In this document: piece by piece, positions 10,047 to 16,476 of the stretch
How the letters are laid out: each line of letters starts with the position of its first letter
How positions within the stretch are numbered: position 1 is the first letter of the stretch
NCBI GenBank assembly: GCA_900498245.1
Contig: LS998015.1
Location: forward strand, 1,170,483-1,234,482
Origin: Candidatus Zixiibacteriota bacterium
GTDB taxonomy: Bacteria > Zixibacteria > MSB-5A5 > GN15 > PGXB01
Direction of reading: 5' to 3'
DNA length: 64,000 nt
Notes under the pieces: generated by a model
The model's database searches: none
The model's input: the letters and a program-made list of their open reading frames with translations, nothing else
Told to the model about the DNA's origin: nothing
Program-made: the position numbers and the translations under genes

Positions 10047-10817
10047 ATGTCGTCTAACACGGAATCATTCAATAAATTACGGGAAATAATCGCCACCTTA
10101 AGAGCGCCCGATGGATGCGCCTGGGACCGGAAACAGACCCATAAGTCGCTTCTGCCTTATTTGATCGAAGAATCATACGAGGTGGTCGAGGCGGTGGAAA
10201 ATGAAAATTACGACGAACTCCGTGAGGAACTGGGGGATCTGCTTTGCCAGATTGTCTTTCACTGCCAGTTGGCCGAGGAAGAAGGAAAATTCAATATCGA
10301 TGATTCCATCAATGATATTTCGGCCAAACTGATTCACCGCCATCCCCATGTTTTCGGGGAGAAGAAAGATTTGAAGCCGCAGGAAGTGCGGGATCAGTGG
10401 GAAAAGATCAAGGTGGAATCGGGCGAGAAGGAATCGGTAATCGGCGGCATTCCGAAATCGGCTCCGGCGCTGGTGAAAGCGTTCCGGTTCGGAGAGAAAG
10501 CGGGAGGAGTGGGATTCGACTGGAAAAAACCGGAAGAGGTTTTTGAGAAGGTGAAAGAAGAGGTGGGGGAAATCGAGACGGCGCTTGAGGGCGGGAGCCG
10601 GGAGGATCTGGAGGAGGAGATCGGGGATCTGCTTTTCGTGGTATCATCGTTGGCGCGCAAACTGGAAATCGACCCGGAGCGGGCCCTGAATCGGAGTCTG
10701 CAGAAATTCACGCTTCGTTTCCGTCATATCGAAAAGAGGGTGAAAGAATCGGGGCGGCGGTTCGGCGATTTTACGATCGAGGAGTTGGAAGCATTCTGGC
10801 AGGAAGCCAAAGAATAG
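10047..10817 (+). CDS. mazG: nucleoside triphosphate pyrophosphohydrolase MazG
   Basis: 256 residues with two tandem MazG domains (about 20-120 and 150-245), the full-length bacterial form. The metal-binding pattern EESYEVVEA followed by ELREELGDLL in the first domain, and EVGEIETAL with LEEEIGDLLF in the second, are the ExxE...ExxD signatures of this all-alpha NTPase family. It hydrolyses (d)NTPs to monophosphate and pyrophosphate. Divergent from valS with 150 bases between the two starts. The gene is followed by a double palindrome that could end its transcript. Confidence 0.95.
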   Translation: MSSNTESFNKLREIIATLRAPDGCAWDRKQTHKSLLPYLIEESYEVVEAVENENYDELREELGDLLCQIVFHCQLAEEEGKFNIDDSINDISAKLIHRHPHVFGEKKDLKPQEVRDQWEKIKVESGEKESVIGGIPKSAPALVKAFRFGEKAGGVGFDWKKPEEVFEKVKEEVGEIETALEGGSREDLEEEIGDLLFVVSSLARKLEIDPERALNRSLQKFTLRFRHIEKRVKESGRRFGDFTIEELEAFWQEAKE

Positions 10818-10854
10818 TCTAATATTTTATTTTCCGCATTTCATGCAGGGGCCG

Positions 10855-10909
10855 AATTCGTAAATTTACGAATTTGTTCGAGATTGATTCGTAGTACTAC
10901 GAATTTTTC
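10855..10909. repeat. double-palindrome element E1
   Basis: Two perfect palindromes 38 bases after mazG. The first (10855-10874) has half-site ATTCGTA around AATT; the second (10887-10904) has the same half-site around GTAC. Both follow a 7-4-7 plan and their centres are 31 bp apart. The second hairpin is followed by TTTTT, so it may also terminate mazG transcription. An element of identical geometry but different, compensated sequence occurs at 16266-16315. Confidence 0.75.
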
Positions 10910-10974
10910 CGAAAACCGCAAATTTCTTCCGATCATCGTTTTTTAATTTTATTCGTCTGTACATCAACGAGTTG

Positions 10975-11160
10975 CATGATATTACAACGGCCGCGGTGCA
11001 TTAAGGCACGGCGGTTGATTACCGGGCAGTCGTGCAAAGTTCCCAACTTAGTTCCTGACTCTTTGCATCTGTCTGGGGGTTACAGGCAGGAATCGCCTGC
11101 CCACCACAGGCCTGCCTGTGTAAAGACCGCCGGGGAGCAAAAAGTGCGCCCCGGCGGGAT
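10975..11160. repeat. cluster of inverted repeats in intergenic DNA
   Basis: This stretch between mazG and the next gene holds several nested inverted repeats: CCGCGGTGC with GCACGGCGG near 10990-11015 (one mismatch), CAGGCAGG with CCTGCCTG around 11080-11120, and a perfect 9-bp stem CCGCCGGGG / CCCCGGCGG (11127-11135 with 11149-11157) with a 13-base loop. No T run follows, so it is not a standard terminator. It looks like a non-coding repeat element; no coding frame here is convincing. Confidence 0.5.
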
Positions 11161-11314
11161 GAGAAATTGGAATTGGGGTGTTTTGGAATAGGATTTATCG
11201 ATTTGAATCATTAATTAATGAAAGGAGGGGAATATAAGCGGGAAGTAATTATCGAAATTATTGTATTGTTAATGGAGAAATTTAACCTATGGAAGACAAT
11301 TTTAGGAGGATTTT

Positions 11315-11899
11315 ATGAGAAAGGTAATTGTTTTGTTCGTCCTGACGGTTATAGCGGCCAGTCTGAAGGCCACGTCGCCATCGGTTCCCCAAAGGAATGT
11401 TGAAATCGAAACCCAATTGATCGGTACCCCCACCAAGGTCGGGGACATTTTTCAAGTCAATTGGAGTTTCGTAGTTCATAAAGACACCAATGAACCTCCT
11501 CGCATTCAGAAAATATTAGATTCGGCGGCGGTCAAAGCTTACCTCTTTTGCGATCCATTGCAGCAATACGTTTCAGGTGATTCGGTCTGGTGGGGTAAAC
11601 TGCAATATGATGTCAGATATAATCTTAGTGCAACTTATAAAATTATTACACCAAGACCGACTATTCTTGCTGGTGTGGTGGAATCTCATATGGCACTTTA
11701 TGATGAGGGCGATCTGTTAAGCATCAATGAGGGCAAAGGCCAAGGCATAAAATTTCCCATCGTAAAAAGACAGCCAAAGGTATATTTAGAAATCAGGGGA
11801 AAAGACACTATTCGAGTTTCCAACGATTTTGTTCCGCCAAGGGAAGACCTAAAAATAGTAACCGTAGGTCGGGTCTCGAGGCGTGAGCGTAGCGAATAG
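11315..11899 (+). CDS. secreted protein of unknown function, 3' end formed by a REP element
   Basis: 194 residues with a clear signal peptide (MRKVIVLFVLTVIAASLKA) and a strong ribosome site TAGGAGG before the ATG. The mature part looks beta-rich (VGDIFQVNWSFVV, VYLEIRGKDTIRVSND) and resembles one immunoglobulin-like domain; no family is recognised. The last 11 codons, from 11864 to the TAG, are encoded exactly by the left REP hairpin of the adjacent transposase element and read VGRVSRRERSE. The original C terminus has probably been lost or replaced by insertion of that element. Confidence 0.65.
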   Translation: MRKVIVLFVLTVIAASLKATSPSVPQRNVEIETQLIGTPTKVGDIFQVNWSFVVHKDTNEPPRIQKILDSAAVKAYLFCDPLQQYVSGDSVWWGKLQYDVRYNLSATYKIITPRPTILAGVVESHMALYDEGDLLSINEGKGQGIKFPIVKRQPKVYLEIRGKDTIRVSNDFVPPREDLKIVTVGRVSRRERSE

Positions 11900-11913
11900 A
11901 CGAGAAACCCGAC
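11864..11913 (+). repeat. left REP hairpin with GTAG foot
   Basis: GTAG at 11864-11867 is followed by GTCGGGTCTCG (11868-11878), which pairs with CGAGAAACCCGAC (11901-11913) with a two-base bulge. The loop is 22 bases and contains GCGTGAGCGTAGCG. It is the inverted partner of the copy at 12476-12523 and supplies the stop codon of the preceding gene. Confidence 0.8.
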
Positions 11914-11917
11914 ACTC

Positions 11918-12424
11918 TTATTCTCCATAATCACCCCCAAATTTCATATTCTCTTTTATCCCCCAATTCGGTTCATATAAACCTTTTCCGCAAAAATTCA
12001 TCAGGGAAGAATGCGGATAATCAAAGGGATTAGTGACGAGCCCGTGCTTCACCGGATTATAATGGATATAATCGAGGTGAAGATTTAAATCGTTTTGATC
12101 CCTGATAATATGATCCCAGAAACGATTCTGCCAGCATTTTCCGACAGCATCATTCTTTCTCCACCTTAATGCATAGCGCAGTTTGAAATTTCGCATAATA
12201 TCGGAGATATTTGCACTTTCAACGTCAATAATGGTATGGAAATGGTCGGGCAAAATCACCCATGCGACGAGCGGAATTGTCATCCAACAGGACCAGAACA
12301 GAGAAAGATCATCGAGAAGAAACCGATTTCTGTTGTGGGTTACGACGGTAACAAAATATTGGCGATTTTGGAGGTGGTATCGTCTCAGAGTTTTCATTTT
12401 ATGTTTTATTTTAGGCTCCGCCAT
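11918..12424 (-). CDS. REP-associated tyrosine transposase (RAYT, Y1/HUH family)
   Basis: 168 residues, typical RAYT length. The metal-binding HUH motif is seen in ILPDHFHTI (about 58-66), and the single catalytic tyrosine helix in YIHYNPVKHGL. The N terminus RRYHLQNRQYFVTVVTHNR matches the 'YFVTxxTxxR' opening of the family, and DYPHSS replaces the usual WPWSS near the end. It acts as a single-strand nuclease on REP hairpins. Its own flanking hairpins lie 52 bases before the start and 5 bases after the stop. Confidence 0.9.
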   Translation of the reverse strand: MAEPKIKHKMKTLRRYHLQNRQYFVTVVTHNRNRFLLDDLSLFWSCWMTIPLVAWVILPDHFHTIIDVESANISDIMRNFKLRYALRWRKNDAVGKCWQNRFWDHIIRDQNDLNLHLDYIHYNPVKHGLVTNPFDYPHSSLMNFCGKGLYEPNWGIKENMKFGGDYGE

Positions 12425-12475
12425 AATTATGGGATTATTTGCTGACAGATTATGTCATAAACAAGTATGGAAGAT

Positions 12476-12523
12476 GTCGGGTTTCTCCTCCCGGCTGTTG
12501 CCGGGATTCGAGACCCGACCTAC
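12476..12523 (-). repeat. right REP hairpin with GTAG foot
   Basis: On the minus strand GTAG (12523-12520) precedes GTCGGGTCTCG, which pairs with GAGAAACCCGAC ending at 12476. Inside the loop is a second perfect hairpin, CCCGGC-TGTT-GCCGGG (12490-12505), where the left copy has an unrelated loop. Same orientation as the transposase gene and upstream of it. Confidence 0.8.
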
Positions 12524-12814
12524 AATTTGGCCTCAAGGATTTTTTCTACTGCCAGGCGTATGGCAGGGAGGGGGAAGGTTTTGCCGGCAAAGAGGTTAAA
12601 AACCGTCATTTTTTTCAAATTTTGCACAATTTTCCGCATTTTTTTATTGACATTTTAGCCCACTTTTCCGACTATTATAATAGTCAGGTTTTTGACGGAA
12701 AATCTTATAAAAGTCCGGTTGGGAGGACTTTTGGCAGACTTAGCAAGACGACATCATTTTTATTCCGAGCATTCTAATTTTATATCCGGGTCGGAGTGTA
12801 TCTATCCCGGCGTC

Positions 12815-12842
12815 GGCGGCCGGATGAGCGCCGCCTTTTTAT
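12815..12842 (+). terminator. rho-independent terminator
   Basis: GGCGGC (12815-12820) pairs with GCCGCC (12830-12835) and is followed by TTTTT. It isolates the small secreted protein genes downstream from transcription coming through the RAYT element. Confidence 0.65.
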
Positions 12843-12903
12843 TGTACGAAAAGGAAATTTCCAGATAGATAGATTGGTTTGATAATGCACCGTACAACTT
12901 CAA

Positions 12904-12933
12904 CCTCACACCGTTAATCATGAAAAAGTGAGG
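12904..12933 (+). promoter_or_regulatory. leader hairpin sequestering the ribosome site (copy 1)
   Basis: CCTCAC (12904-12909) is complementary to GTGAGG (12928-12933), and GTGAGG is the Shine-Dalgarno sequence placed just before ATG 12940. Pairing would hide the ribosome site. The same pair occurs before both downstream paralogues, so it is a shared control feature. Confidence 0.5.
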
Positions 12934-12939
12934 TCATAT

Positions 12940-13263
12940 ATGCGAAAGAAAATATTCCCCTTATTTCTTATAGTCATGGCGTTATTGCTGATATTCAATT
13001 TTTCCTATGCAGGAGAAGGATTTCGAATCAAAAATACGCAATCGGTCCAAATTGACACAAAGAGTGATCACCCATGGGGTGATCCCACCAGTTCGGCATC
13101 ATGTCAGCAATATATCATATATGGTAATAATAATTATGATACAGAAAAACCGATTGATGGGAGTATTCCCTATCGAATTCATTTTGTAAAGCGCTCATTC
13201 ATAGACTGGATTTCAAACATAATTGGATTTGTTGGTAATTGGAATGCCGGAACCCACAGATGA
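12940..13263 (+). CDS. small secreted protein, GFRI/QSV family, paralogue 1
   Basis: 107 residues from ATG 12940; a GTG at 12928 is part of the ribosome site and not the start. Signal peptide MRKKIFPLFLIVMALLLIFN with a cleavage site near SYA-GEG. The mature protein opens with GEGFRIKNTQSV and has a HPWGDP motif about 20 residues later, both shared with the two genes that follow; the rest is unrelated. A hydrophobic segment (FIDWISNIIGFVGNW) lies close to the C terminus. No known family. First of three tandem paralogues upstream of a TPR/sigma-54 activator. Confidence 0.7.
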   Translation: MRKKIFPLFLIVMALLLIFNFSYAGEGFRIKNTQSVQIDTKSDHPWGDPTSSASCQQYIIYGNNNYDTEKPIDGSIPYRIHFVKRSFIDWISNIIGFVGNWNAGTHR

Positions 13264-13283
13264 ATTATAGTAATTGTGCTATA

Positions 13284-13431
13284 GATAAATGGTATATATG
13301 ACAATGACCAACATTAGGATTCCTCACGTAAATTTACATAACGGGTGAGGCGAGATATGATTAAGAAAATATTGTTATCATTATTAATACTAGCGGCGTT
13401 ATTGCTGATATTCAATTCTTCCTATGCAGGG
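13284..13431 (+). repeat. duplicated promoter-leader-signal-peptide block, copy 2
   Basis: 148 bp that recur at 13744-13891 with only five substitutions and no gaps. The block covers about 70 bases of upstream DNA, the ribosome-site hairpin and the whole signal-peptide coding region, and ends abruptly where the mature sequences diverge. Confidence 0.85.
13322..13350 (+). promoter_or_regulatory. leader hairpin sequestering the ribosome site (copy 2)
   Basis: CCTCAC at 13322-13327 can pair with the Shine-Dalgarno GTGAGG at 13345-13350, which lies seven bases before ATG 13357. An inner GTAAATTTAC palindrome follows the first arm. Confidence 0.5.
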
Positions 13432-13701
13432 CAGGGGTTTCGAATAGTAAATCAGCAATCGGTTTATCATCCTATAGTATATGGTTTTCCATGGGAGGAT
13501 CCTCAGCAATCCGCCAATGGCACGGCACAATTAAAGGGAACCGAACCCTGGGTAACGGCGCCAGCCCATACAACAAACGATATTGATATATGGACAAAGA
13601 CCAAATTCTTTTTCATAACAAGAGGCTATTTACTCTCAAATTGGATTTATTTTTGGTTCATTGATGAAGAATCAACTAAAGACATGGTCATGATTCGGTG
13701 A
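13357..13701 (+). CDS. small secreted protein, GFRI/QSV family, paralogue 2
   Basis: 114 residues from ATG 13357, with GTGAGG as ribosome site. Its signal peptide MIKKILLSLLILAALLLIFN is identical to that of the third paralogue. The mature part starts GQGFRIVNQQSV and has FPWEDPQQS where the others have HPW(G/D)DP. The remainder is not alignable, apart from a hydrophobic stretch near the C terminus (YLLSNWIYFWFI). Function unknown; a secreted precursor or small envelope peptide is likely. Confidence 0.72.
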   Translation: MIKKILLSLLILAALLLIFNSSYAGQGFRIVNQQSVYHPIVYGFPWEDPQQSANGTAQLKGTEPWVTAPAHTTNDIDIWTKTKFFFITRGYLLSNWIYFWFIDEESTKDMVMIR

Positions 13702-13743
13702 GAATGCGGAAGCAGGGGTTTTGATTTGAAGAATTATATTTTG

Positions 13744-13891
13744 GATAAATGGTATATATGACAATGTCCAACATTACGATTCCTCACGTAATTTTACGTA
13801 ACGGGTGAGGCGAGATATGATTAAGAAAATATTGTTATCATTATTAATATTAGCGGCGTTATTGCTGATATTCAATTCTTCCTATGCAGGG
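13744..13891 (+). repeat. duplicated promoter-leader-signal-peptide block, copy 3
   Basis: Second copy of the 148-bp block at 13284-13431, offset by exactly 460 bases, five mismatches. One mismatch falls in the signal-peptide codons and is silent; the others are in the leader. Confidence 0.85.
13782..13810 (+). promoter_or_regulatory. leader hairpin sequestering the ribosome site (copy 3)
   Basis: CCTCAC 13782-13787 is complementary to the ribosome site GTGAGG 13805-13810 in front of ATG 13817. The arms are conserved in all three copies while bases between them change. Confidence 0.5.
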
Positions 13892-14164
13892 GAAGGGTTT
13901 AGAATCAAAAATACGCAATCAGTATTCGATCCCACTTTGTATGCTCACCCTTGGGACGATCCGGTCGCTTCAAGTCAGTCCGCTATTAGTCGAAGTTGGG
14001 ACAATTACGGAATGTCGGATAGAAACGCATCTTTAGGGGCGAAATTCATTAATACTTTCGTCAGCGTTATGTTCTTTTTAAATGGCAATGCGGTCTATAT
14101 TAATTGGATTACAAATGCATCGGAAAATAGCAGAGAAATTAGATCAACAATTATCCGAGATTGA
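13817..14164 (+). CDS. small secreted protein, GFRI/QSV family, paralogue 3
   Basis: 115 residues. After the signal peptide the mature sequence begins GEGFRIKNTQSV, followed by AHPWDDP, a serine-rich stretch and a hydrophobic segment (FINTFVSVMFFLNGNAVYI). The last 50 bases overlap the start of the TPR/sigma-54 activator in another frame, so the two are probably translated together. This is the copy most directly linked to the regulator. Confidence 0.72.
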   Translation: MIKKILLSLLILAALLLIFNSSYAGEGFRIKNTQSVFDPTLYAHPWDDPVASSQSAISRSWDNYGMSDRNASLGAKFINTFVSVMFFLNGNAVYINWITNASENSREIRSTIIRD

Positions 14165-16259
14165 TGCCCTAATTCGAGCCAGGAAATTTTCTGAGGCTCA
14201 AGAGAAAATTGATATTGTGCATCATGTCGAAATCAATCAGAAGGAATACGCTTACTTTTGCCTTTTAAAATCGGAATTGGCATTGTTCAGGGGCGACATA
14301 GATATACAAAAGGAATTGGACCATGCCATTGACTATTATAGACCAAGCAGTGATAATGAGAAATTCGCTCAAGCCAAATTTTTAAAGGGTTGGTTCCTGA
14401 TTGTAACGGGCCGACCAAAGGATGCCCGGGAGGAATTATTAGAGTCTTATATTGGATTTAAGAGGGCTGATAATATGGAGGGGCAGGCCCGCGCCCTAAA
14501 TAGATTGGCTTTTTTGGCGCAAAATGAAGGTGAGATGGATTTGGCTGTTGAATATCTTGGCAAATGTGCAAATCTATATTTATCAGCCGGGCTCAATGAT
14601 CGCGCACATATTTTTTCAAATAATCTCGCCCTAATATTATTTTTGTCCGGCCGCATCAAGGAGGCATTGGAGCAGTTTCGTTCAAATTTGGACCGCTTGA
14701 GAATAATGGGTCAGGACTATCAATTAAGGCATCATCTGAGATATGGGCTTGCTCTTGCATTCAAGGGTGAGCTTGAAGAATCTTTCGTGCAAATTGACGC
14801 CGCCAGATTACTAACTGAGGGCTTCAAGAGAGAGGAAGCCATTTATTACGAATATTATGGATGGATGAACTGCCTTAGCGGAAATTATGTTATGGCCGAA
14901 AAGAAATTAATAGTTGGTCTCGGGGTGTCTTCGGCCATGGGATCTGTTACGGATCATATCTCCCAGACCAAGCGGCTTTTGGCTGATGCTTATCTTGGGC
15001 TCGGGAAATTCGAACTCGCCCAAAAATATGCCGAGGAAGCGCTAACGGTCGCGGAAAAAATCAACGAACGGGCCGAAATCGCCGCCTGCTATCGGGTGTT
15101 CGCACGGACCGCGCTGAATGACGGCGATAAAGAAAAGTCCCGGCAGTGGTTCGGCAAAGCAATCGACCTTTTCGCCATGATTACTTCGCGCTATGAGTTG
15201 GCGGTCACCCGTTACCTGGCGGCGCTCTCCGGGCTGTATCAGAACGGCGAAAGGTCGGCCATGCTGTATCTGGCCAAAGAGTATTTCGAAGCCGAAGAAA
15301 TTAGGCCGTATATCGATAAAGTCAACGCCGCCCTGGGGCCGGCCGTCAGACCGAAACCGACTGTCCGCGACGGCGAACCTATTCCGGTTTTTATCGCCGA
15401 ATGTCCCGGCTCGCGCAAAATCAGGGAGATGGCCGAGAATGTCGCCGCCTGCGATATGACGGTGCTTCTCACCGGCCCGACCGGTTCCGGCAAGGACCAA
15501 CTGGCCCGATATATCCACTGGTATTCGGGGCGGACCGGGGAACTGGTGACAGTCAACTGCGCCGCCATTCCCGAAACGATGGCCGAGGCGGAATTGTTCG
15601 GGGTGATGCGGGGGGCCTATACCGGGGCTGATAAGGACAAGCCGGGCCTGTTTGAAATGGCCGACGGGGGGACGATTTACCTGAATGAAATCGCCGAGAC
15701 GGCCCCGTCGTTCCAGGCCAAACTTCTGGAGATAATCGAGAGCAAGACCGTGCGCCGTCTGGGGAGCACCGAGCCGAAAAGAATCAATTTCCGGATAATC
15801 GCCGCCACCAATCAAAATCTGGAAGAGACTATGCGGAACGGCAAATTCCGGGTTGATTTGTATCATCGTTTGAACGAAATCCCGATTCTTCTGCCGCCGC
15901 TGGCGGAACGGGCCGACGATATTGCGGCGTTGGCGCGATATTTTCTGGTAGAGGCCGGGTTCGATTTCGAGCACAACGGCAACCGCGATGATTTCGATGC
16001 CTTCTGCGCGCTTCTCTCCCGCCGTGACTGGCCGGGCAACATCCGCGAACTCCGCTCGGAGATCAGGCGGCTGTATCAATACTGCGGCAACAGCCTTGGG
16101 GATATGGCCCAATTGCTCAGTGTCACAATACCGACGCCCGAGGAGATCCTGATGAAAGCGCTCGAAGAAGCGGAGGGAAATCAATCGGAAGCGGCGCGGC
16201 GGCTGGGAATATCCGAATCGGGCTTTCGGTACCGATTAAAAAAATCAGGTTTATCATAA
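14115..16259 (+). CDS. TPR-domain sigma-54-dependent transcriptional activator
   Basis: 714 residues from ATG 14115 (ATG 14082 is possible; neither has a strong ribosome site). The N-terminal 420 residues or so are TPR-like helical repeats, replacing the usual receiver. Then comes a sigma-54 AAA+ domain with Walker A GPTGSGKD, contact loop GAYTGA (500-505; Y for F), FRIIAATNQNLE and RRDWPGNIREL, and a Fis-type helix-turn-helix (NQSEAARRLGISESGFRYRL) at the end. No membrane segment, so it senses a cytosolic ligand or protein. It overlaps the third small secreted gene. The first ~900 bases are visibly more AT-rich than the rest, which looks like the core genome. Confidence 0.88.
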   Translation: MHRKIAEKLDQQLSEIDALIRARKFSEAQEKIDIVHHVEINQKEYAYFCLLKSELALFRGDIDIQKELDHAIDYYRPSSDNEKFAQAKFLKGWFLIVTGRPKDAREELLESYIGFKRADNMEGQARALNRLAFLAQNEGEMDLAVEYLGKCANLYLSAGLNDRAHIFSNNLALILFLSGRIKEALEQFRSNLDRLRIMGQDYQLRHHLRYGLALAFKGELEESFVQIDAARLLTEGFKREEAIYYEYYGWMNCLSGNYVMAEKKLIVGLGVSSAMGSVTDHISQTKRLLADAYLGLGKFELAQKYAEEALTVAEKINERAEIAACYRVFARTALNDGDKEKSRQWFGKAIDLFAMITSRYELAVTRYLAALSGLYQNGERSAMLYLAKEYFEAEEIRPYIDKVNAALGPAVRPKPTVRDGEPIPVFIAECPGSRKIREMAENVAACDMTVLLTGPTGSGKDQLARYIHWYSGRTGELVTVNCAAIPETMAEAELFGVMRGAYTGADKDKPGLFEMADGGTIYLNEIAETAPSFQAKLLEIIESKTVRRLGSTEPKRINFRIIAATNQNLEETMRNGKFRVDLYHRLNEIPILLPPLAERADDIAALARYFLVEAGFDFEHNGNRDDFDAFCALLSRRDWPGNIRELRSEIRRLYQYCGNSLGDMAQLLSVTIPTPEEILMKALEEAEGNQSEAARRLGISESGFRYRLKKSGLS

Positions 16260-16265
16260 ATTGGA

Positions 16266-16320
16266 CCTCGCAATGCTGCGAGGCCAACAATCTCAAACTC
16301 GCAGTACTGCGAGTTTTATT
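16266..16320 (+). repeat. double-palindrome element E2, possible terminator
   Basis: Seven bases after the activator stop. First palindrome (16266-16283): half-site CCTCGCA around ATGC. Second (16296-16315): half-site ACTCGCA around GTAC, followed by TTTTATTTT as in a terminator. Centres are 31 bp apart, as in E1 after mazG. Half-sites differ from E1 by T-to-C changes on one arm matched by A-to-G changes on the other. Confidence 0.75.
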
Positions 16321-16411
16321 TTGTACGGGATTAGGGAGGGGCAGCGGATGACCCGGCATAATTTGTTGTTTTGCAATAGATTAGCATGATGACCCAGGCT
16401 CCTCTGGTTTT

Positions 16412-16427
16412 TGGCACGCCATTGGCT
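16412..16427 (+). promoter_or_regulatory. sigma-54 (-24/-12) promoter
   Basis: TGGCACGCCATTGGCT matches the TGGCACG-N4-TTGCW consensus with one mismatch (TGGC for TTGC), and has the required ten bases between GG (16413-16414) and GC (16425-16426). It lies 50 bases before the next start codon, and the TPR/sigma-54 activator gene is immediately upstream. Confidence 0.75.
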
Positions 16428-16476
16428 TATGCGCCTTTTGTAGTCCAAAACCAAAAACCTAAAGGAGGATGGGATT

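Larger units (their letters stand above)
11864..12523 (-). mobile_element. REPtron: RAYT transposase gene between inverted REP hairpins
   Basis: A 660-bp unit in which a REP-associated tyrosine transposase gene on the minus strand is flanked by two REP-like hairpins in inverted orientation. Each hairpin carries the tetranucleotide GTAG on its outer foot, as in known REP/RAYT systems. The left copy interrupts the 3' end of the secreted-protein gene before it. RAYTs are HUH enzymes that bind and cleave REP hairpins; they usually occur as single domesticated copies. Confidence 0.8.
12524..12939. other. intergenic region after the RAYT element
   Basis: No credible gene. It holds small inverted repeats (CTGCCA/TGGCAG at 12549-12566), a T-rich tract, a terminator at 12815-12842 and the hairpin leader of the first small secreted protein. 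A GG-N9-GC sequence at 12876-12888 resembles a -24/-12 promoter but has one base too few. Confidence 0.4.

Noticed and set aside
11218-11403. 61-codon frame overlapping the start of the secreted-protein gene
   Set aside because: Overlaps a gene with a much better ribosome site and signal peptide in another frame.
12183-12599. plus-strand open frames across the RAYT region
   Set aside because: They are antisense to a transposase with intact HUH and Tyr motifs.
12876-12888. sigma-54-like sequence before the first small secreted gene
   Set aside because: Again GG-N9-GC, and the core is TTTG rather than CACG, so not called despite the attractive position.
15042-16184. 380-codon minus-strand frame opposite the TPR/sigma-54 activator
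   Set aside because: Mirror of GC-rich codons; no start context, and the plus strand has full AAA+ motifs.
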